A stretch of 64,000 nucleotides of DNA from Halobacteriales archaeon QS_1_68_20 (GTDB taxonomy: Archaea; Halobacteriota; Halobacteria; Halobacteriales; PXRE01), in NCBI GenBank assembly GCA_003021085.1, contig PXRE01000018.1, positions 1-64,000 on the forward strand, given 5' to 3'. The notes under the pieces were generated by a model, which ran no database searches, was not told where the DNA came from, and saw nothing but the letters and a program-made list of their open reading frames with translations. Shown here piece after piece: positions 1-8,725 of this stretch (the stretch's first letter is position 1; each line of letters opens with the position of its first letter). Position numbers and translations under genes: made by a program.

Positions 1-979
1 GGCCTTGTTTAGACGCCTGAGTTCATGCGTGTGAGTCCGTGAGACTCAATTCGACGTTTCTGACGGCACAGTTCAGGACGAGTTCGCGGAACTGCCCAAA
101 CCACGTTCTCGCTCGGACGATCTCGCCGTATTTGCGCCGGAGCGCGAAAAACGTCGATTCGACGGTCGAGCGTTGATGGTACGTCGTCTCATCGAGCAAG
201 ATATTGTTGGCGACGCCGTGCCAGCCGAATTCGCGGTGCTTGATCACTGGGTTGACGCCCTCAGCTCGAAGTTTTTGCCGAAGTAGCTCCCAGTCGTAAC
301 CTTTGTCGGCAGTCAGAGTGTTCAGTTTGTCGAGATTTCGCATGAGCAGTTGCCACGCGACCTGTGAATCGTGCGGTTGTTTCATCGAGCAATGGATGTC
401 GAGAATCACACCAGTTGTGCAGTCGATCAGGACAGTCGTTTTCACGGCTCTGAACGTGTAATTCGTCCGTTTTGCGTAGTGGTGGCTCGCGGCGATGCGA
501 TCCATGCCGGTCGCATCGATCGCCTGGATTTCGCCGGTGTCGTGCAGCTCTGCCGACAGCCGGAGGAAGTCGCGCCACAGCGGCATTTGCAGGTCCTGCA
601 TTCGCGCACACACGGTCGTGAAATCGGGGAGTTGAGGCACCTCCAGGCCGAGAATTCCCGCGATCCGCGGCATTTCGTGAAGCACGTCCAGAAGTCGTCG
701 ATACGGCAGATCGAGATACGTTTTGAGGCCGTGGATCGACACGATCACCCAGTCGGCGTAGCCGCCGTCACCCCGGCAAAGTGCGGGGTCCGGGACGCCG
801 ACGACGGCTTTTTGGGCCAGCGAGACAACGCGGCTAGTGAAGCGGGCGAGTTTGCTGGACACAAACCCGTCTTCCCGCTTCACTTCCTAGTAAGTTAGAC
901 ATTTATGGTGACCTACTAGGAAACAGATACGAGTTCATGCGTCACTGAGCGGTATGGTTTCGAGCGTCTAAACAAGGCC
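1..979 (-). mobile_element. IS5-family insertion sequence (ISH1-like), complete
   Basis: The first 16 bases (GGCCTTGTTTAGACGC) are repeated exactly inverted at 964-979, and a single transposase gene on the minus strand fills the space between. A 12-nt direct repeat GAGTTCATGCGT also occurs just inside both ends (19-30 and 931-942). The element begins at base 1 of the window, so the left flank and any target-site duplication cannot be seen. Size (979 bp) and a single DDE transposase fit the IS5 group common in haloarchaea. Confidence 0.9.
23..883 (-). CDS. IS5-family DDE transposase
   Basis: The 286-residue transposase catalyses cut-and-paste movement of the surrounding element. The catalytic triad is readable: first Asp in AIDATGMDR (about residue 121), second Asp in LTADKGYDW (about 191), and Glu in RSTVESTFFALRRKYGE (about 241), which is the typical IS5 spacing with the C-terminal YREK-like region. 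It has no frameshift and fills the element between the inverted repeats, so it is probably intact. The family is certain; the exact IS name would need a comparison with known elements. Confidence 0.93.
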   Translation of the reverse strand: MKREDGFVSSKLARFTSRVVSLAQKAVVGVPDPALCRGDGGYADWVIVSIHGLKTYLDLPYRRLLDVLHEMPRIAGILGLEVPQLPDFTTVCARMQDLQMPLWRDFLRLSAELHDTGEIQAIDATGMDRIAASHHYAKRTNYTFRAVKTTVLIDCTTGVILDIHCSMKQPHDSQVAWQLLMRNLDKLNTLTADKGYDWELLRQKLRAEGVNPVIKHREFGWHGVANNILLDETTYHQRSTVESTFFALRRKYGEIVRARTWFGQFRELVLNCAVRNVELSLTDSHA

Positions 980-1091
980 CAATAACGCTTCTATCTTGTT
1001 CAGGAAGCACTCTCCACGTAACCAGCGACCCGTCTTCTTGAGGTAGTCCTACTGGGTCCAAGTAATCAATCAGGACTTTTTCAAGGTACAT
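980..1091 (-). pseudogene. Possible ORF cut off by the IS insertion
   Basis: On the minus strand, reading toward the IS, an open frame starting at ATG 1091 (or a GTG 24 nt upstream) encodes MYLEKVLIDYLDPVGLPQED and continues without a stop for about 37 codons until it hits the right end of the IS. Composition looks like a protein N-terminus, and the frame is broken exactly at the element boundary, so this may be the 5' remnant of an interrupted gene whose rest lies left of the window. It is too short to name. It could also be chance. Confidence 0.35.
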
Positions 1092-1488
1092 TGCTGTCTG
1101 CTCTTGCACATAACATATACACCCTATCAGTAGTAAATTGGGGGGTTTGCATCTGCTCCCCTCAAAGCAAGGCGCATACGGCTGATGGCATTCCTAAGAG
1201 ATTTCCAGAGTCGGGGTGGCCCGTTCTGAGAAGTGGGACCGAAAGCGCGTTATAAAAAAGAGTCACTCCCCTTCGCTCAATTGAGCGGCCTCCGCCAGAC
1301 CGTCGAATTCGGCACACACAAGAACTATACTGCTGGAACAAGTGTTTTGATGTGTCCGCCTTTGCAGAGTCCGAGTGACGCACTCGGCTGAGTGGGAGTG
1401 ACGGCCACTCCGACACTCGGGGCGCGTTGGACGATATGTGCCCCTAACCGGATGCCGTCTGCTCCTTGCTCGTCGAGTGAGAGAAAGA
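1092..1488. other. Intergenic, no gene recognised
   Basis: About 400 bases between the IS flank and the 3' end of tRNA-Ala. The DNA is less GC-rich than the genes around it and contains an AT-rich patch near 1121-1140 and another (TTATAAAAAAG) near 1250. Short open frames on both strands have no recognisable protein features. I see no RNA gene here. Confidence 0.5.
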
Positions 1489-1560
1489 TGGACTCGCCGG
1501 GATTTGAACCCGGGGCCTCTCCCATGCCAAGGGAGTGATCTACCGCTGATCTACGAGCCC
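1489..1560 (-). tRNA. tRNA-Ala (anticodon GGC)
   Basis: The minus strand folds as a 72-nt cloverleaf without an encoded CCA. The acceptor stem GGGCTCG pairs with CGAGTCC and includes a G3-U70 wobble, the universal alanine identity element. The anticodon arm is CTCCC-TTGGCAT-GGGAG, giving anticodon GGC for GCC codons, which are very frequent in this genome. The T arm is CCGGG-TTCAAAT-CCCGG and the discriminator base is A. There is no intron. Confidence 0.97.
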
Positions 1561-1584
1561 GCAACCCGACGTACTCCTGCACTG

Positions 1585-1593
1585 TTCATAAAC
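1585..1593 (-). promoter_or_regulatory. TATA-like box for tRNA-Ala
   Basis: On the minus strand GTTTATGAA lies about 28 nt upstream of the tRNA 5' end (1560), the spacing expected for an archaeal TATA box with transcription starting at or just before the mature tRNA. Inferred from position and AT content only. Confidence 0.5.
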
Positions 1594-1599
1594 GTCTCG

Positions 1600-1877
1600 G
1601 TCTCCGGTCGTGACATTGTTGCGTCCCCGGACTGGGGTGACCCAGATTGATCGTCGGGCCGCCTGGGATGCGGCACACAACAACTGGGGACGTCCACGCC
1701 CTCCCCACCCCGAGAACCAGGACGTAAGCCATTTAGTCACCCACGTCCTCCAATCCAACGGGAACGGCACGATCGCAAATCTGACTCGTCGCGCGATTGC
1801 GCGACTTGGGATTGCGGTAGTGCCCCGGCAGAACGGCCGGGCGAAGCGTCGCGGTTGTGCGGTTCCTATCCTCAGCG
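1600..1877. other. Intergenic leader between tRNA-Ala and rps15
   Basis: About 280 bases between the divergent tRNA gene and rps15. There are short inverted segments (for example GTCCCC near 1623 and GGGGAC near 1686) but no convincing RNA gene. A TATA-like CATTTAGTC near 1730 could drive the ribosomal operon from a long leader. No protein gene is supported. Confidence 0.4.
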
Positions 1878-2342
1878 ATGGCCAGAATACACAATTCGCG
1901 CCGTGGCAGGTCCGGTTCGGACCGACCCGCGGCGGAGGAACCCCCCGAGTGGAGCGACGTCGATGCCGAGGACGTCGAACAGCGCGTGGTCGAACTCGCC
2001 GAGCAGGGCCACAGCCCCGGCGAGATCGGCCTCAAGCTGCGCGACGAGGGCGTGAAGGGTACGCCCGTCCCCGACGTCAAACTCGCGACGGGCAAGAAGG
2101 TCACCGAGATCCTCGAAGAGAACGACGCCAAACCCGACCTGCCGGAGGACCTCCGGAACCTGATGGAGAAGGCCGTCAACCTCCGCGAACACGTCCAGGA
2201 GCACGGCCAGGACCACCGCAACAAGCGGGCACTCCAGAACACCGAGGCGAAGGTCCGCCGATTGGTCGACTACTACCGCGGCGACGAACTCGACGCCGAG
2301 TTCACCTACGAGTACGAGGAAGCCAGGGAACTGCTGGAGTAG
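1878..2342 (+). CDS. rps15: 30S ribosomal protein S15
   Basis: The 154-residue protein starts MARIHNSRRGRSGS, the typical archaeal S15 (eukaryotic uS15/S13) N-terminus. It then has an acidic haloarchaeal insert and the conserved helical core with KKVTEILEEN, DLPEDLRNLMEKAVNLREH and DHRNKRALQNTEAKVRRL. It binds 16S rRNA in the small subunit. The start at 1878 is preferred over an in-frame ATG seven codons earlier because the family begins with MARIH. It opens a four-gene operon; the next gene starts directly after the stop. Confidence 0.95.
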   Translation: MARIHNSRRGRSGSDRPAAEEPPEWSDVDAEDVEQRVVELAEQGHSPGEIGLKLRDEGVKGTPVPDVKLATGKKVTEILEENDAKPDLPEDLRNLMEKAVNLREHVQEHGQDHRNKRALQNTEAKVRRLVDYYRGDELDAEFTYEYEEARELLE

Positions 2343-3527
2343 ATGTCCACAACCGGTCGCCCCGCCGAGGCCGCCCCCGCCGACAGCGTCGCCGCCGCCG
2401 TCCGCGACGCCGGATTCGTCCGGATCGTCGCACGCGCCGACGGCGACGCCCTCGCGGCGACGGGCCTGCTCGCGGGCGCGCTCCGGGACGCCGGCGTCCC
2501 GTTCCAGGCGGGCGTCGCCCGCACCGACGGCGACGCAGCCCGGCGATTCGAGGACGCGGACGGCCACCCGCTGGCCGTCGGCGTCGACGCCCCGGACGCG
2601 ACCACACTCGCCCGTGACGACGGCCCGGCGAGCGCGACCGCCTTCGAGGTGGCGCGCGAGCTGGGGACCGACCCCGGCCCCGTCCTCGCGCTGGCGGGCG
2701 CGTTCGCGGCCGGCCAGCGACCGGGCGAGGGCGAGACGGCACACCTCCTGGAGGCCGCCACCGAGGCGGACCGCGTCGAGCGCCGCCCCGGCGTCGTCGT
2801 CCCGACCGCGGACCTCGCCGACGGCCTGGCACACTCGACGCTGGTCCACGCGGGGTTCTCCGGCCGACCAGACAACGCGGAGGAACTCGTCGCGGACGCC
2901 CGTGCGGGGGCCGAAGAAGAAGCCGACGACGCCGCGACCACCCCCCTCGAAACGGAGTCGGGCCGGCGCCGACTCGCCTCGCTGGTCGCCGTGGAGACGG
3001 CCGGCGGCGACGACGCGACCGGTCGGGCCGCACTCGCCATCGAGCGGACGTTGTGCCCCCACGCAACCCCGGACGGGCCGTTCGCCACGGTCGGCGGGTA
3101 CGCCGACGTCCTCGGCGCGCTCGCCGCCGAGCGACCGGGCGCCGGCGTCGCGCTCGCGCTCGGCGGCGACTCCCGGGAAGCCGCGCTCGATACCTGGCGC
3201 GACCACGCGAAACGCGCCCACGAGGGCCTGCGGGAGGCCACGACGGGTCGGTACGACGGCCTGTTCGTCGCCCGCGTCGCGGACGCGCCGGTCGGGACGA
3301 CGGCCCGCCTGCTGGCGGACTTCCGCTCGCCGGAACCGGCGGCGCTGGTAGTAACGGACGGCGAGGCGGCGGTCGTCGCCCACCCGGACGTGGCGGCGCC
3401 GACCGACCCACTGCGGGCGGCCACGGCGTCGCTGGGCGGCGACGCCTCGGTCGGCCCGCGCGACGGCTACGCGGCCTTCGACGGCGACGCGGACGCCTTC
3501 GTCACGGCGTTCAGGGAGGAAGCATGA
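2343..3527 (+). CDS. RecJ-like DHH-superfamily protein (archaeal RecJ/Cdc45 type)
   Basis: A 394-residue, very Ala/Asp-rich protein beginning one base after the rps15 stop. In haloarchaea this slot between rps15 and pcc1 carries a RecJ-like protein, of which some family members associate with GINS at the replisome. The sequence fits: RIVARADGDALAATGLL resembles the first DHH-family motif (DxDA-like), and LVVTDGEAAVVAHPDV and related blocks fill the C-terminal part. The classical DHH triplet and GGGH are not evident, so nuclease activity may be lost. The call rests largely on context and weak motif similarity. Confidence 0.65.
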   Translation: MSTTGRPAEAAPADSVAAAVRDAGFVRIVARADGDALAATGLLAGALRDAGVPFQAGVARTDGDAARRFEDADGHPLAVGVDAPDATTLARDDGPASATAFEVARELGTDPGPVLALAGAFAAGQRPGEGETAHLLEAATEADRVERRPGVVVPTADLADGLAHSTLVHAGFSGRPDNAEELVADARAGAEEEADDAATTPLETESGRRRLASLVAVETAGGDDATGRAALAIERTLCPHATPDGPFATVGGYADVLGALAAERPGAGVALALGGDSREAALDTWRDHAKRAHEGLREATTGRYDGLFVARVADAPVGTTARLLADFRSPEPAALVVTDGEAAVVAHPDVAAPTDPLRAATASLGGDASVGPRDGYAAFDGDADAFVTAFREEA

Positions 3528-3799
3528 AGCGGGCGACCGTCCGGACGACCCACGACGACCCCGACCTCGTGGCCGCGGCCGTCGCGCCGGACAACACGGC
3601 GTCGATGGACACGCGGGTCGAGGGCGACCACGTGGTGACGACCATCCAGCGGGAGACGACCGGCGGGTTGCAGTCGACGGTCGACGACTACGTCGTGAAC
3701 TGCTCGGTGGCCGAGCGTGCGGCCGCCGCGGCAGGCAGTAGTTCGGGGATCGACCAGGACGAACAGCGAGCGAACCACGACCAAACCAACGACACATGA
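3524..3799 (+). CDS. pcc1: KEOPS complex subunit Pcc1
   Basis: A small 91-residue protein starting MKRATVRTTHDD, with the pattern SMDTRVEGDHVVTTIQR followed by QSTVDDYVVNCSVAER that characterises Pcc1. Pcc1 dimerises and bridges Kae1 in the KEOPS complex that makes t6A37 in tRNAs. Its start overlaps the previous stop (ATGA), and its own stop overlaps the rps3ae start (again ATGA), so the operon is translationally coupled. Confidence 0.85.
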   Translation: MKRATVRTTHDDPDLVAAAVAPDNTASMDTRVEGDHVVTTIQRETTGGLQSTVDDYVVNCSVAERAAAAAGSSSGIDQDEQRANHDQTNDT

Positions 3800-4446
3800 G
3801 CGAACGATCAGTCTCGAAGCAGCAACAGGGCAAGCGGTGGTACGACGTGCTCGCGCCGGAGCAGTTCGACCGGCGAGAGCTGGGCGAGACCCCCGCCGAG
3901 GAGCCCGAGGACGTACTGGGCAGAACGATCGAAACCACGCTGGCGGACATCAGCGACGACGCCAGCGAGAACAACACCAAGCTGACGTTCAAGATCAACG
4001 ACGTCGGCAGTGACGCGGCCTACACCGAGTGGATCAAGCACGAACTGACGCGGGACTACCTGCGCAGTCTCGTGCGCCGCGGCGCCTCCAAGATCGAGGC
4101 GTACGTGACGGTGCTGACGACTGACGACTACCGACTCCAGGTCCAGCCCGTCGCGTTCACGACGAAGAAAGCCGACTCCAGCCAGGAGCAGGCCATCCGC
4201 CGGGTCATGATCGACCTGGTCGAGGAGGCCGCCGACGAGCGGACCTTCGAGGGCATGGTCGACAGCATCGTCGAGGGCCGGCTCTCATCGGCCATCTACG
4301 GCGAGGCCAAGGACATCTACCCGCTCCGCCGCGTCGAGATCCAGAAGGCGACGCTGGAAGCGCGCCCCGAAGAGGTCGCCGAGGAAGAGGAGACCTCCGT
4401 CGACGTCGACGCCGAGGACGTCGAGGTCGAGGGCGAAGCCGAGTAA
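3796..4446 (+). CDS. rps3ae: 30S ribosomal protein S3Ae (eS1)
   Basis: A 216-residue archaeal/eukaryotic-type ribosomal protein. Recognisable blocks are KRWYDVLAPEQFDRRELGET near the N-terminus, GRTIETTLADISDD, YLRSLVRRGASKIEAYVTV, and IYPLRRVEIQKATLEARP near the C-terminus, followed by an acidic tail. It is the last gene of the rps15 operon. Length matches archaeal eS1 proteins. A short T-run (ATTTTG) about 20 nt after the stop may help terminate transcription. Confidence 0.95.
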   Translation: MSERSVSKQQQGKRWYDVLAPEQFDRRELGETPAEEPEDVLGRTIETTLADISDDASENNTKLTFKINDVGSDAAYTEWIKHELTRDYLRSLVRRGASKIEAYVTVLTTDDYRLQVQPVAFTTKKADSSQEQAIRRVMIDLVEEAADERTFEGMVDSIVEGRLSSAIYGEAKDIYPLRRVEIQKATLEARPEEVAEEEETSVDVDAEDVEVEGEAE

Positions 4447-4578
4447 CTTCCGCGGTTCAGCCAAATTTTGCTTCGAACGTCGTTCAGCAACACGGTCAGA
4501 GGATAGACTCGTCGTACTGTCCGGCAGACGTTTCGATCGGTGACTAATCCTTTTGTCCTTAATCAACTATGTTATTCT

Positions 4579-5584
4579 ATGCCGAATCCGCTGTTCTCCA
4601 CGTACGATCAGGGGGACAACCAGGTAACGGGAACGATCCTTTCAGTGTTGGAACACCTAGGTAGCGACCTCGTCGAGGAACTACTGGAAGCGCTGCTTGA
4701 CGAGTCGGATCTGGCGATACTGACCTTCACCCCCCAGTATCGAGGTGAGCAGGGAATTCCGGACGCCGCCGTGCGCGGTTCGACCACACTGCTGATCGAA
4801 ACGAAAATCGAGCCTCGTTCAGTCGACGTCGACCAGTTGAACCGTCATTTGGAGACGCTTGACGAAGAATCGACTGAGACGCAGCGTCTCGTCGTTCTGA
4901 CTCCGGACGGGCAGAAGCAGACAGAAATCGCTTCTATTTCTGACGAACGCGTGGCGTGGGCCAACTTCGATGGCCTCGTCTCAGCATTGGGGGAGTGCTC
5001 GTCATTGAGGAAGGCGTCAGTGCCGATGGAACGCGTCCGCCAACCGAACGGGAATCGCTGCTGATCAGGGAGCGTGTCCGATTCATCTACGATTGCGATT
5101 TGACTTCAGGCCGAGACGACCGGGTCCTAGTCGTACCTGCCCGACGCGCCTGGAAGGAGTATCGGAACTATGAACTGTACTTTTGTCAGGCGGAGCGGTC
5201 GTTCAGGCCGAGCGCCTACCTAGCGTTCTATCGGGACAATCGGATCGACCCCGAAGTACCACGCATCACTGGTAGAGTGGAGAGGATCGAACTGACCGAA
5301 CGAGGCGTCAAGGCCGCCTGGGAGAACGAAGGAATCGACGAGCGTCAGCACGAACGGCTACAGAACGTCGTATCAAGGTTAGGAGAGGACGGTTCCGAAC
5401 GATACGGACGCGTCGAGAAAGTCCTGTTTCTCGACGAGGAGATGGGGTTCTCGCTCGACCGGTCGAAAACGACAAGACTGCGACGGACTCGAACACGCGA
5501 GTTGCATTCGTACGGAACCAACGGTACGTTTCCGCAGCGGAGTTGCGAGCGTCGCCACAGTACACGTCGGCCCTAGAGGATTGA
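4579..5584 (+). pseudogene. PD-(D/E)XK-like nuclease gene broken by two frameshifts
   Basis: Three consecutive reading frames together make one protein of about 334 residues starting MPNPLFSTYDQGDNQVTGT. Frame one holds a nuclease-fold signature: PDAAVRGSTTLLIETKIEPR, where Asp plus E-x-K match the PD-(D/E)XK core. Adding one G to the G5 run at 4989-4993 restores LVSALGGVLVIEEGV into frame two. Adding one A to the A4 run at 5466-5469 restores SLDRSKNDKTATDSN into frame three, which ends VRNQRYVSAAELRASPQY and stops at 5584. Base composition is lower in GC than the neighbours, suggesting an acquired gene. Its substrate is unknown. Both lesions are at homopolymers, so assembly error is possible. 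Confidence 0.7.
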
Positions 5585-5609
5585 CCGCCGGGACGTAGCC
5601 GTCGAAACG

Positions 5610-6026
5610 CTACTCCTCGACGACGACGGTCCCGAACATCCCTGCGGACTCGTGGGGAATGCAGAGGTACTCGTACGTGCCGGGGACCTCGAAGGTGTGT
5701 TCGTACGTCTCGCAGGTGTAGATGGCGCCGCCGCCGTCTTTCCAGGCCTCGCGCGCCTCGTCGAGAGTCTCGTAGCCCCCGGAGGCGAAGTACTCGGCGC
5801 CGTCCGGGATGCCCGGGACGGCGGTGACCGTGTGTGCGCGGTCGCTGTCGTTCAGCCAGACGACCGTGGTTCCGGCCTCGACGGTCAGTTCCGTGGGGTC
5901 GAACGCGGTCGGCGTCATGCCGACGTCGAACTCGTCCCCGGAACAGCCCTGGCCGAGGACGCCGAGACACCCGCTCAGGCCGAAGGTCGCCCCGCCCAGT
6001 CCCGCGAGTACGCGCCGACGGTTCAT
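5610..6026 (-). CDS. Halocyanin-like blue copper lipoprotein
   Basis: A 138-residue secreted cupredoxin. The N-terminus MNRRRVLAGLGG is a twin-arginine signal followed by a lipobox (LSGC), so the mature protein is probably lipid-anchored outside the membrane. The type 1 copper ligands are visible: His in DRAHTVT (about residue 81), then Cys, His and Met in the C-terminal LCIPHESAGM. The family carries electrons between respiratory membrane complexes and other acceptors in haloarchaea. It stands alone, divergent from the pssA promoter region. Confidence 0.92.
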   Translation of the reverse strand: MNRRRVLAGLGGATFGLSGCLGVLGQGCSGDEFDVGMTPTAFDPTELTVEAGTTVVWLNDSDRAHTVTAVPGIPDGAEYFASGGYETLDEAREAWKDGGGAIYTCETYEHTFEVPGTYEYLCIPHESAGMFGTVVVEE

Positions 6027-6210
6027 GTGCGGCGCTCCGCGCTCGAACGGTATATGAAACCCGGTTCTTCCCGGTCACTGGGAACGCAGGTGCGCTCTTT
6101 CCCTCCACCCCCTCTTCTCGCTCCACCCCCTCTTCTCGCTCCACCGCCGCTTCCCTTCCCCCGACGGCCGAAGAGCAAGAGGTAAGGCCACGACCGACAC
6201 ACGGCGAGGT

Positions 6211-6942
6211 ATGAAGCCCCGGTTCGTGGGTCGGGTCGGGGTCGCGGACGTCGTCTCCGCGGCCAACGCCTCGCTGGGATTCCTGGCGGTCGTCGTGGCC
6301 CCGACGGACCCGCGACTGGCCGCCCGCCTCGTGCTGTTCGCGGCGGTCGCGGACGGCCTCGACGGCGTGCTCGCCCGTCGCTACGGCGGCACGGACGCGG
6401 GCGAGTACCTCGACTCGCTGGCGGACGTCTCGTCGTTCGCCGTCGCGCCCGCGGCGCTGGTGACCATCCTCGCCCTCCGGGAGTGGCCGCTGGGGACCGA
6501 CGAACCGCTGTCGCTGGTCGTCCTCGGAATCGCGGGCCTGTTCGTCGCCATGGCGGTGATGCGCCTGGCACTGTACACGGCCTACGACGTGGACGGCGCC
6601 TACACCGATGGCGTCCCGAGCACGCTCGCCGCGACCGTCCTCTCGGCGGCGGTGCTCGCTGGCGCGGCCGACGTGCACGTGCTGGTCGCCGCGACGGCCA
6701 TCTTCTGTTACCTGATGGTCGCGCCGATCCAGTACCCGGACCTGCTGGCCCAGGACGCGCTCGTCATGGGCGTGGTCCACTCGCTGGCGGTGCTGTTCCC
6801 CGACTTCTACGGCCGGATGTTCCCCTGGGCGCTGTTGTACCTCGCGCTGGCGTACCTGCTGTTCGGGCCCTTCTTCTACTGGCGGGACTGGGGCGGTACC
6901 GACCAGCGGGCCGAGGAGTCCGGCGAGTCCGGTGACTCCTGA
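6211..6942 (+). CDS. pssA: CDP-alcohol phosphatidyltransferase, archaetidylserine synthase
   Basis: A 243-residue membrane protein with the CDP-alcohol phosphotransferase motif DG-x2-AR-x8-G-x3-D-x3-D, read here as DGLDGVLARRYGGTDAGEYL followed by DSLAD (residues about 50-74), and six or so hydrophobic helices. It joins serine to CDP-archaeol. In haloarchaea this type of PssA is linked to the archaeosortase/PGF-CTERM protein anchoring system, and the same neighbourhood (rps15, recJ-like, pcc1, rps3ae) occurs around it in Haloferax. No archaeosortase gene lies in this window. Confidence 0.85.
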   Translation: MKPRFVGRVGVADVVSAANASLGFLAVVVAPTDPRLAARLVLFAAVADGLDGVLARRYGGTDAGEYLDSLADVSSFAVAPAALVTILALREWPLGTDEPLSLVVLGIAGLFVAMAVMRLALYTAYDVDGAYTDGVPSTLAATVLSAAVLAGAADVHVLVAATAIFCYLMVAPIQYPDLLAQDALVMGVVHSLAVLFPDFYGRMFPWALLYLALAYLLFGPFFYWRDWGGTDQRAEESGESGDS

Positions 6943-6988
6943 GCGCGAAGGGAAACGCTGATAGGTCGACGTGGCCCACTTCGAACCA

Positions 6989-8266
6989 ATGAGCGAGAAC
7001 GACGACGGGGCCGACGAGGAGGTCGACGACGGCGAAGCGGTCACCGCCGAGACCATCGAGGAACGGCTCGACGCCGCCGAGGCGGACCTCGAAGCCGCCG
7101 ACACCGAGGCGGGCCTCGACGAGGTGGAGGCGCAACTGGACGCCGCCGAAGAGGACCTCGAGGCCGCCGACCTTCCGGAACCCGACGACGAGGACGAGGA
7201 GGATCCGCGCGAGGAACTGGAGTCCCGGCTGTCGTCGCTTCGAGAGGCCCTCGAAGACGCCCGCGGTCCCTACGCCGCGGACGTGGCCGGCGAGGTCGAG
7301 AGCGCCCGCTCTGCCATCGCCGGCGGCGAGTGGACCGAACCCGGGGTCGACCAGCTCGCCGAGGCCGTCCGGTCGTTCGTCGGGTCCGTCGAGGACGTGC
7401 TGGACGTGCGGGTAGACCTCGACGTCGACGAACCGGGCTTCGAGGACGAACCGCACGTCGCCGGGTCGGAACTGGACGGCCTGCAGGACAGCCTGGAGGA
7501 CGCCGAGGCGACCGTCACCGACGCCGGGCTGGACCCCGACGAGGACGCCGAGACCATCGAGGCCCTGCTGGCGGCCGCCGAGACGCTCGGCGACGAGGTC
7601 GACGCCGCCGAGCAGTGGGGCGACCTCACCGTCCGCCAGAAGCTCGACGCCCACGGCTACTACGACGTCCTCCACCACCGCAAGGACTACCCGCCGGAGT
7701 GGGGCGCGCTGAAGATGTGGGAGCAGGACAACCGCCCGGACATGGTGCTTCTCGCACTCGAACTGCAGGACTCCGATTTCATGGAGAAGCACTGCTTCGA
7801 GGCGCTGACCCGCATGGCCCCCGAGGAGGCCGTCGAGCCCATGCTGGAACTCGCCCAGAAACGCAACAAGGACGCCATCCGCGTCCTCGGCAAGATCGGT
7901 AGCGACGAGGCGCTCGACACCCTCGTCGACTACGCCGACGCCGGCGACTTCCAGTTGCGGCGAGTGACCCTCAAGGCCATCGGCGAAATCGGGAGCGAGG
8001 AGGCGACCCAGGTGGTCGCGAACCAGCTCGTCGCCGACGATGCTGGCATCCGGAGCCAGGCGGCCCGCTCGCTCGGTCTCATCGGCGACACCCGGGCCAT
8101 CGAGCCGCTGGCCGACGTGCTGGCGGACGACGAGGCCGACCGGGTGCGGGCCAGCGCGGCCTGGGCACTCAACCGCATCGGCACCGAGCGCGCCCTCGAC
8201 GTCGTCGCGGACTACACGGACGACCGGGCGTACATCGTGCAATCAGAGGCCGAGAAGGCAGTCTGA
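6989..8266 (+). CDS. HEAT-repeat protein with acidic coiled N-terminus
   Basis: A protein of 425 residues. The first half is very acidic with repeated heptad-like stretches (EERLDAAEADLEAAD, EAQLDAAEEDLEAAD), suggesting coiled coil. The second half has at least five HEAT/PBS-lyase-type repeats, such as AIRVLGKIGSDEALDTLVDY, LKAIGEIGSEEATQVVANQL, ARSLGLIGDTRAIEPLADVL and AWALNRIGTERALDVVADY. These form a scaffold for protein contacts; the partner is unknown. The ATG at 6989 is chosen over a GTG 18 nt upstream. The gene runs into the SHOCT gene with a 3-nt gap, so they are probably co-transcribed. Confidence 0.85.
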   Translation: MSENDDGADEEVDDGEAVTAETIEERLDAAEADLEAADTEAGLDEVEAQLDAAEEDLEAADLPEPDDEDEEDPREELESRLSSLREALEDARGPYAADVAGEVESARSAIAGGEWTEPGVDQLAEAVRSFVGSVEDVLDVRVDLDVDEPGFEDEPHVAGSELDGLQDSLEDAEATVTDAGLDPDEDAETIEALLAAAETLGDEVDAAEQWGDLTVRQKLDAHGYYDVLHHRKDYPPEWGALKMWEQDNRPDMVLLALELQDSDFMEKHCFEALTRMAPEEAVEPMLELAQKRNKDAIRVLGKIGSDEALDTLVDYADAGDFQLRRVTLKAIGEIGSEEATQVVANQLVADDAGIRSQAARSLGLIGDTRAIEPLADVLADDEADRVRASAAWALNRIGTERALDVVADYTDDRAYIVQSEAEKAV

Positions 8267-8269
8267 CCG

Positions 8270-8725
8270 ATGTCGAAGTCGCTCGGCGAGAAACTGACCT
8301 CGTCCGCGGCGGTGCTGACGCTCGGGCTGGGGCTGACGGCGCTGTTCCTCGACGTGGAACAGTGGTACCTGATCTTCGTCGTCGGCTGGTTGCTGGTCGT
8401 TCCGCTGTTGTCGATCCTGTTCGAGGACGAGTCCACTACCGTCGGCGGTAAAATCGCCTACGAGGTGGAGCGCTCCATCGAGGAGGAACTGACCAGCGAG
8501 CGCCGTGACCGGGGGGACGAGACGGCCGTCCCCGCCGACCGCGAGGACGCGCTGGACCTGCTCCGGGAGCGGTACGCCAGGGGCGAACTGGACGACGAGG
8601 AGTTCGAGCGGAAGGTCCAGCGGTTGCTGGAGACCGAGGACCTCGCGGACGCCGAAGCGCTGTTCGGGTCCGGGCGGTCGTCGGGGACCGATTCGGACCG
8701 CGACCCCGCGACCGAGCAGTCGTAA
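8270..8725 (+). CDS. Two-TM membrane protein with C-terminal SHOCT domain
   Basis: A 151-residue protein with two hydrophobic helices at about residues 12-28 and 33-50 (WYLIFVVGWLLVVPLLSIL). A charged linker follows, then a short C-terminal helical-hairpin domain of SHOCT type at about 98-135 (ALDLLRERYARGELDDEEFE). SHOCT domains are oligomerisation modules found at protein ends; no enzymatic role is known. It probably sits in one transcript with the upstream HEAT protein. Confidence 0.85.
   Translation: MSKSLGEKLTSSAAVLTLGLGLTALFLDVEQWYLIFVVGWLLVVPLLSILFEDESTTVGGKIAYEVERSIEEELTSERRDRGDETAVPADREDALDLLRERYARGELDDEEFERKVQRLLETEDLADAEALFGSGRSSGTDSDRDPATEQS

Noticed and set aside
1162..1582. Short frames across and beside tRNA-Ala
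   Set aside because: They overlap the tRNA or lack any protein character.
2302..3424. Two long Arg-rich minus-strand frames opposite the RecJ-like gene
   Set aside because: Typical high-GC antisense shadows; the operon with overlapping starts is on the plus strand.
1872..3998. 708-codon minus-strand frame opposite rps15, recJ-like and pcc1
   Set aside because: It is a shadow of the GC-rich plus-strand genes: Arg/Gly-rich, no domain, and the plus-strand genes have clear family motifs.
6764..8242. 492-codon minus-strand frame opposite the HEAT-repeat gene
   Set aside because: The plus strand encodes regular HEAT repeats and acidic coils; the opposite frame has no recognisable pattern.
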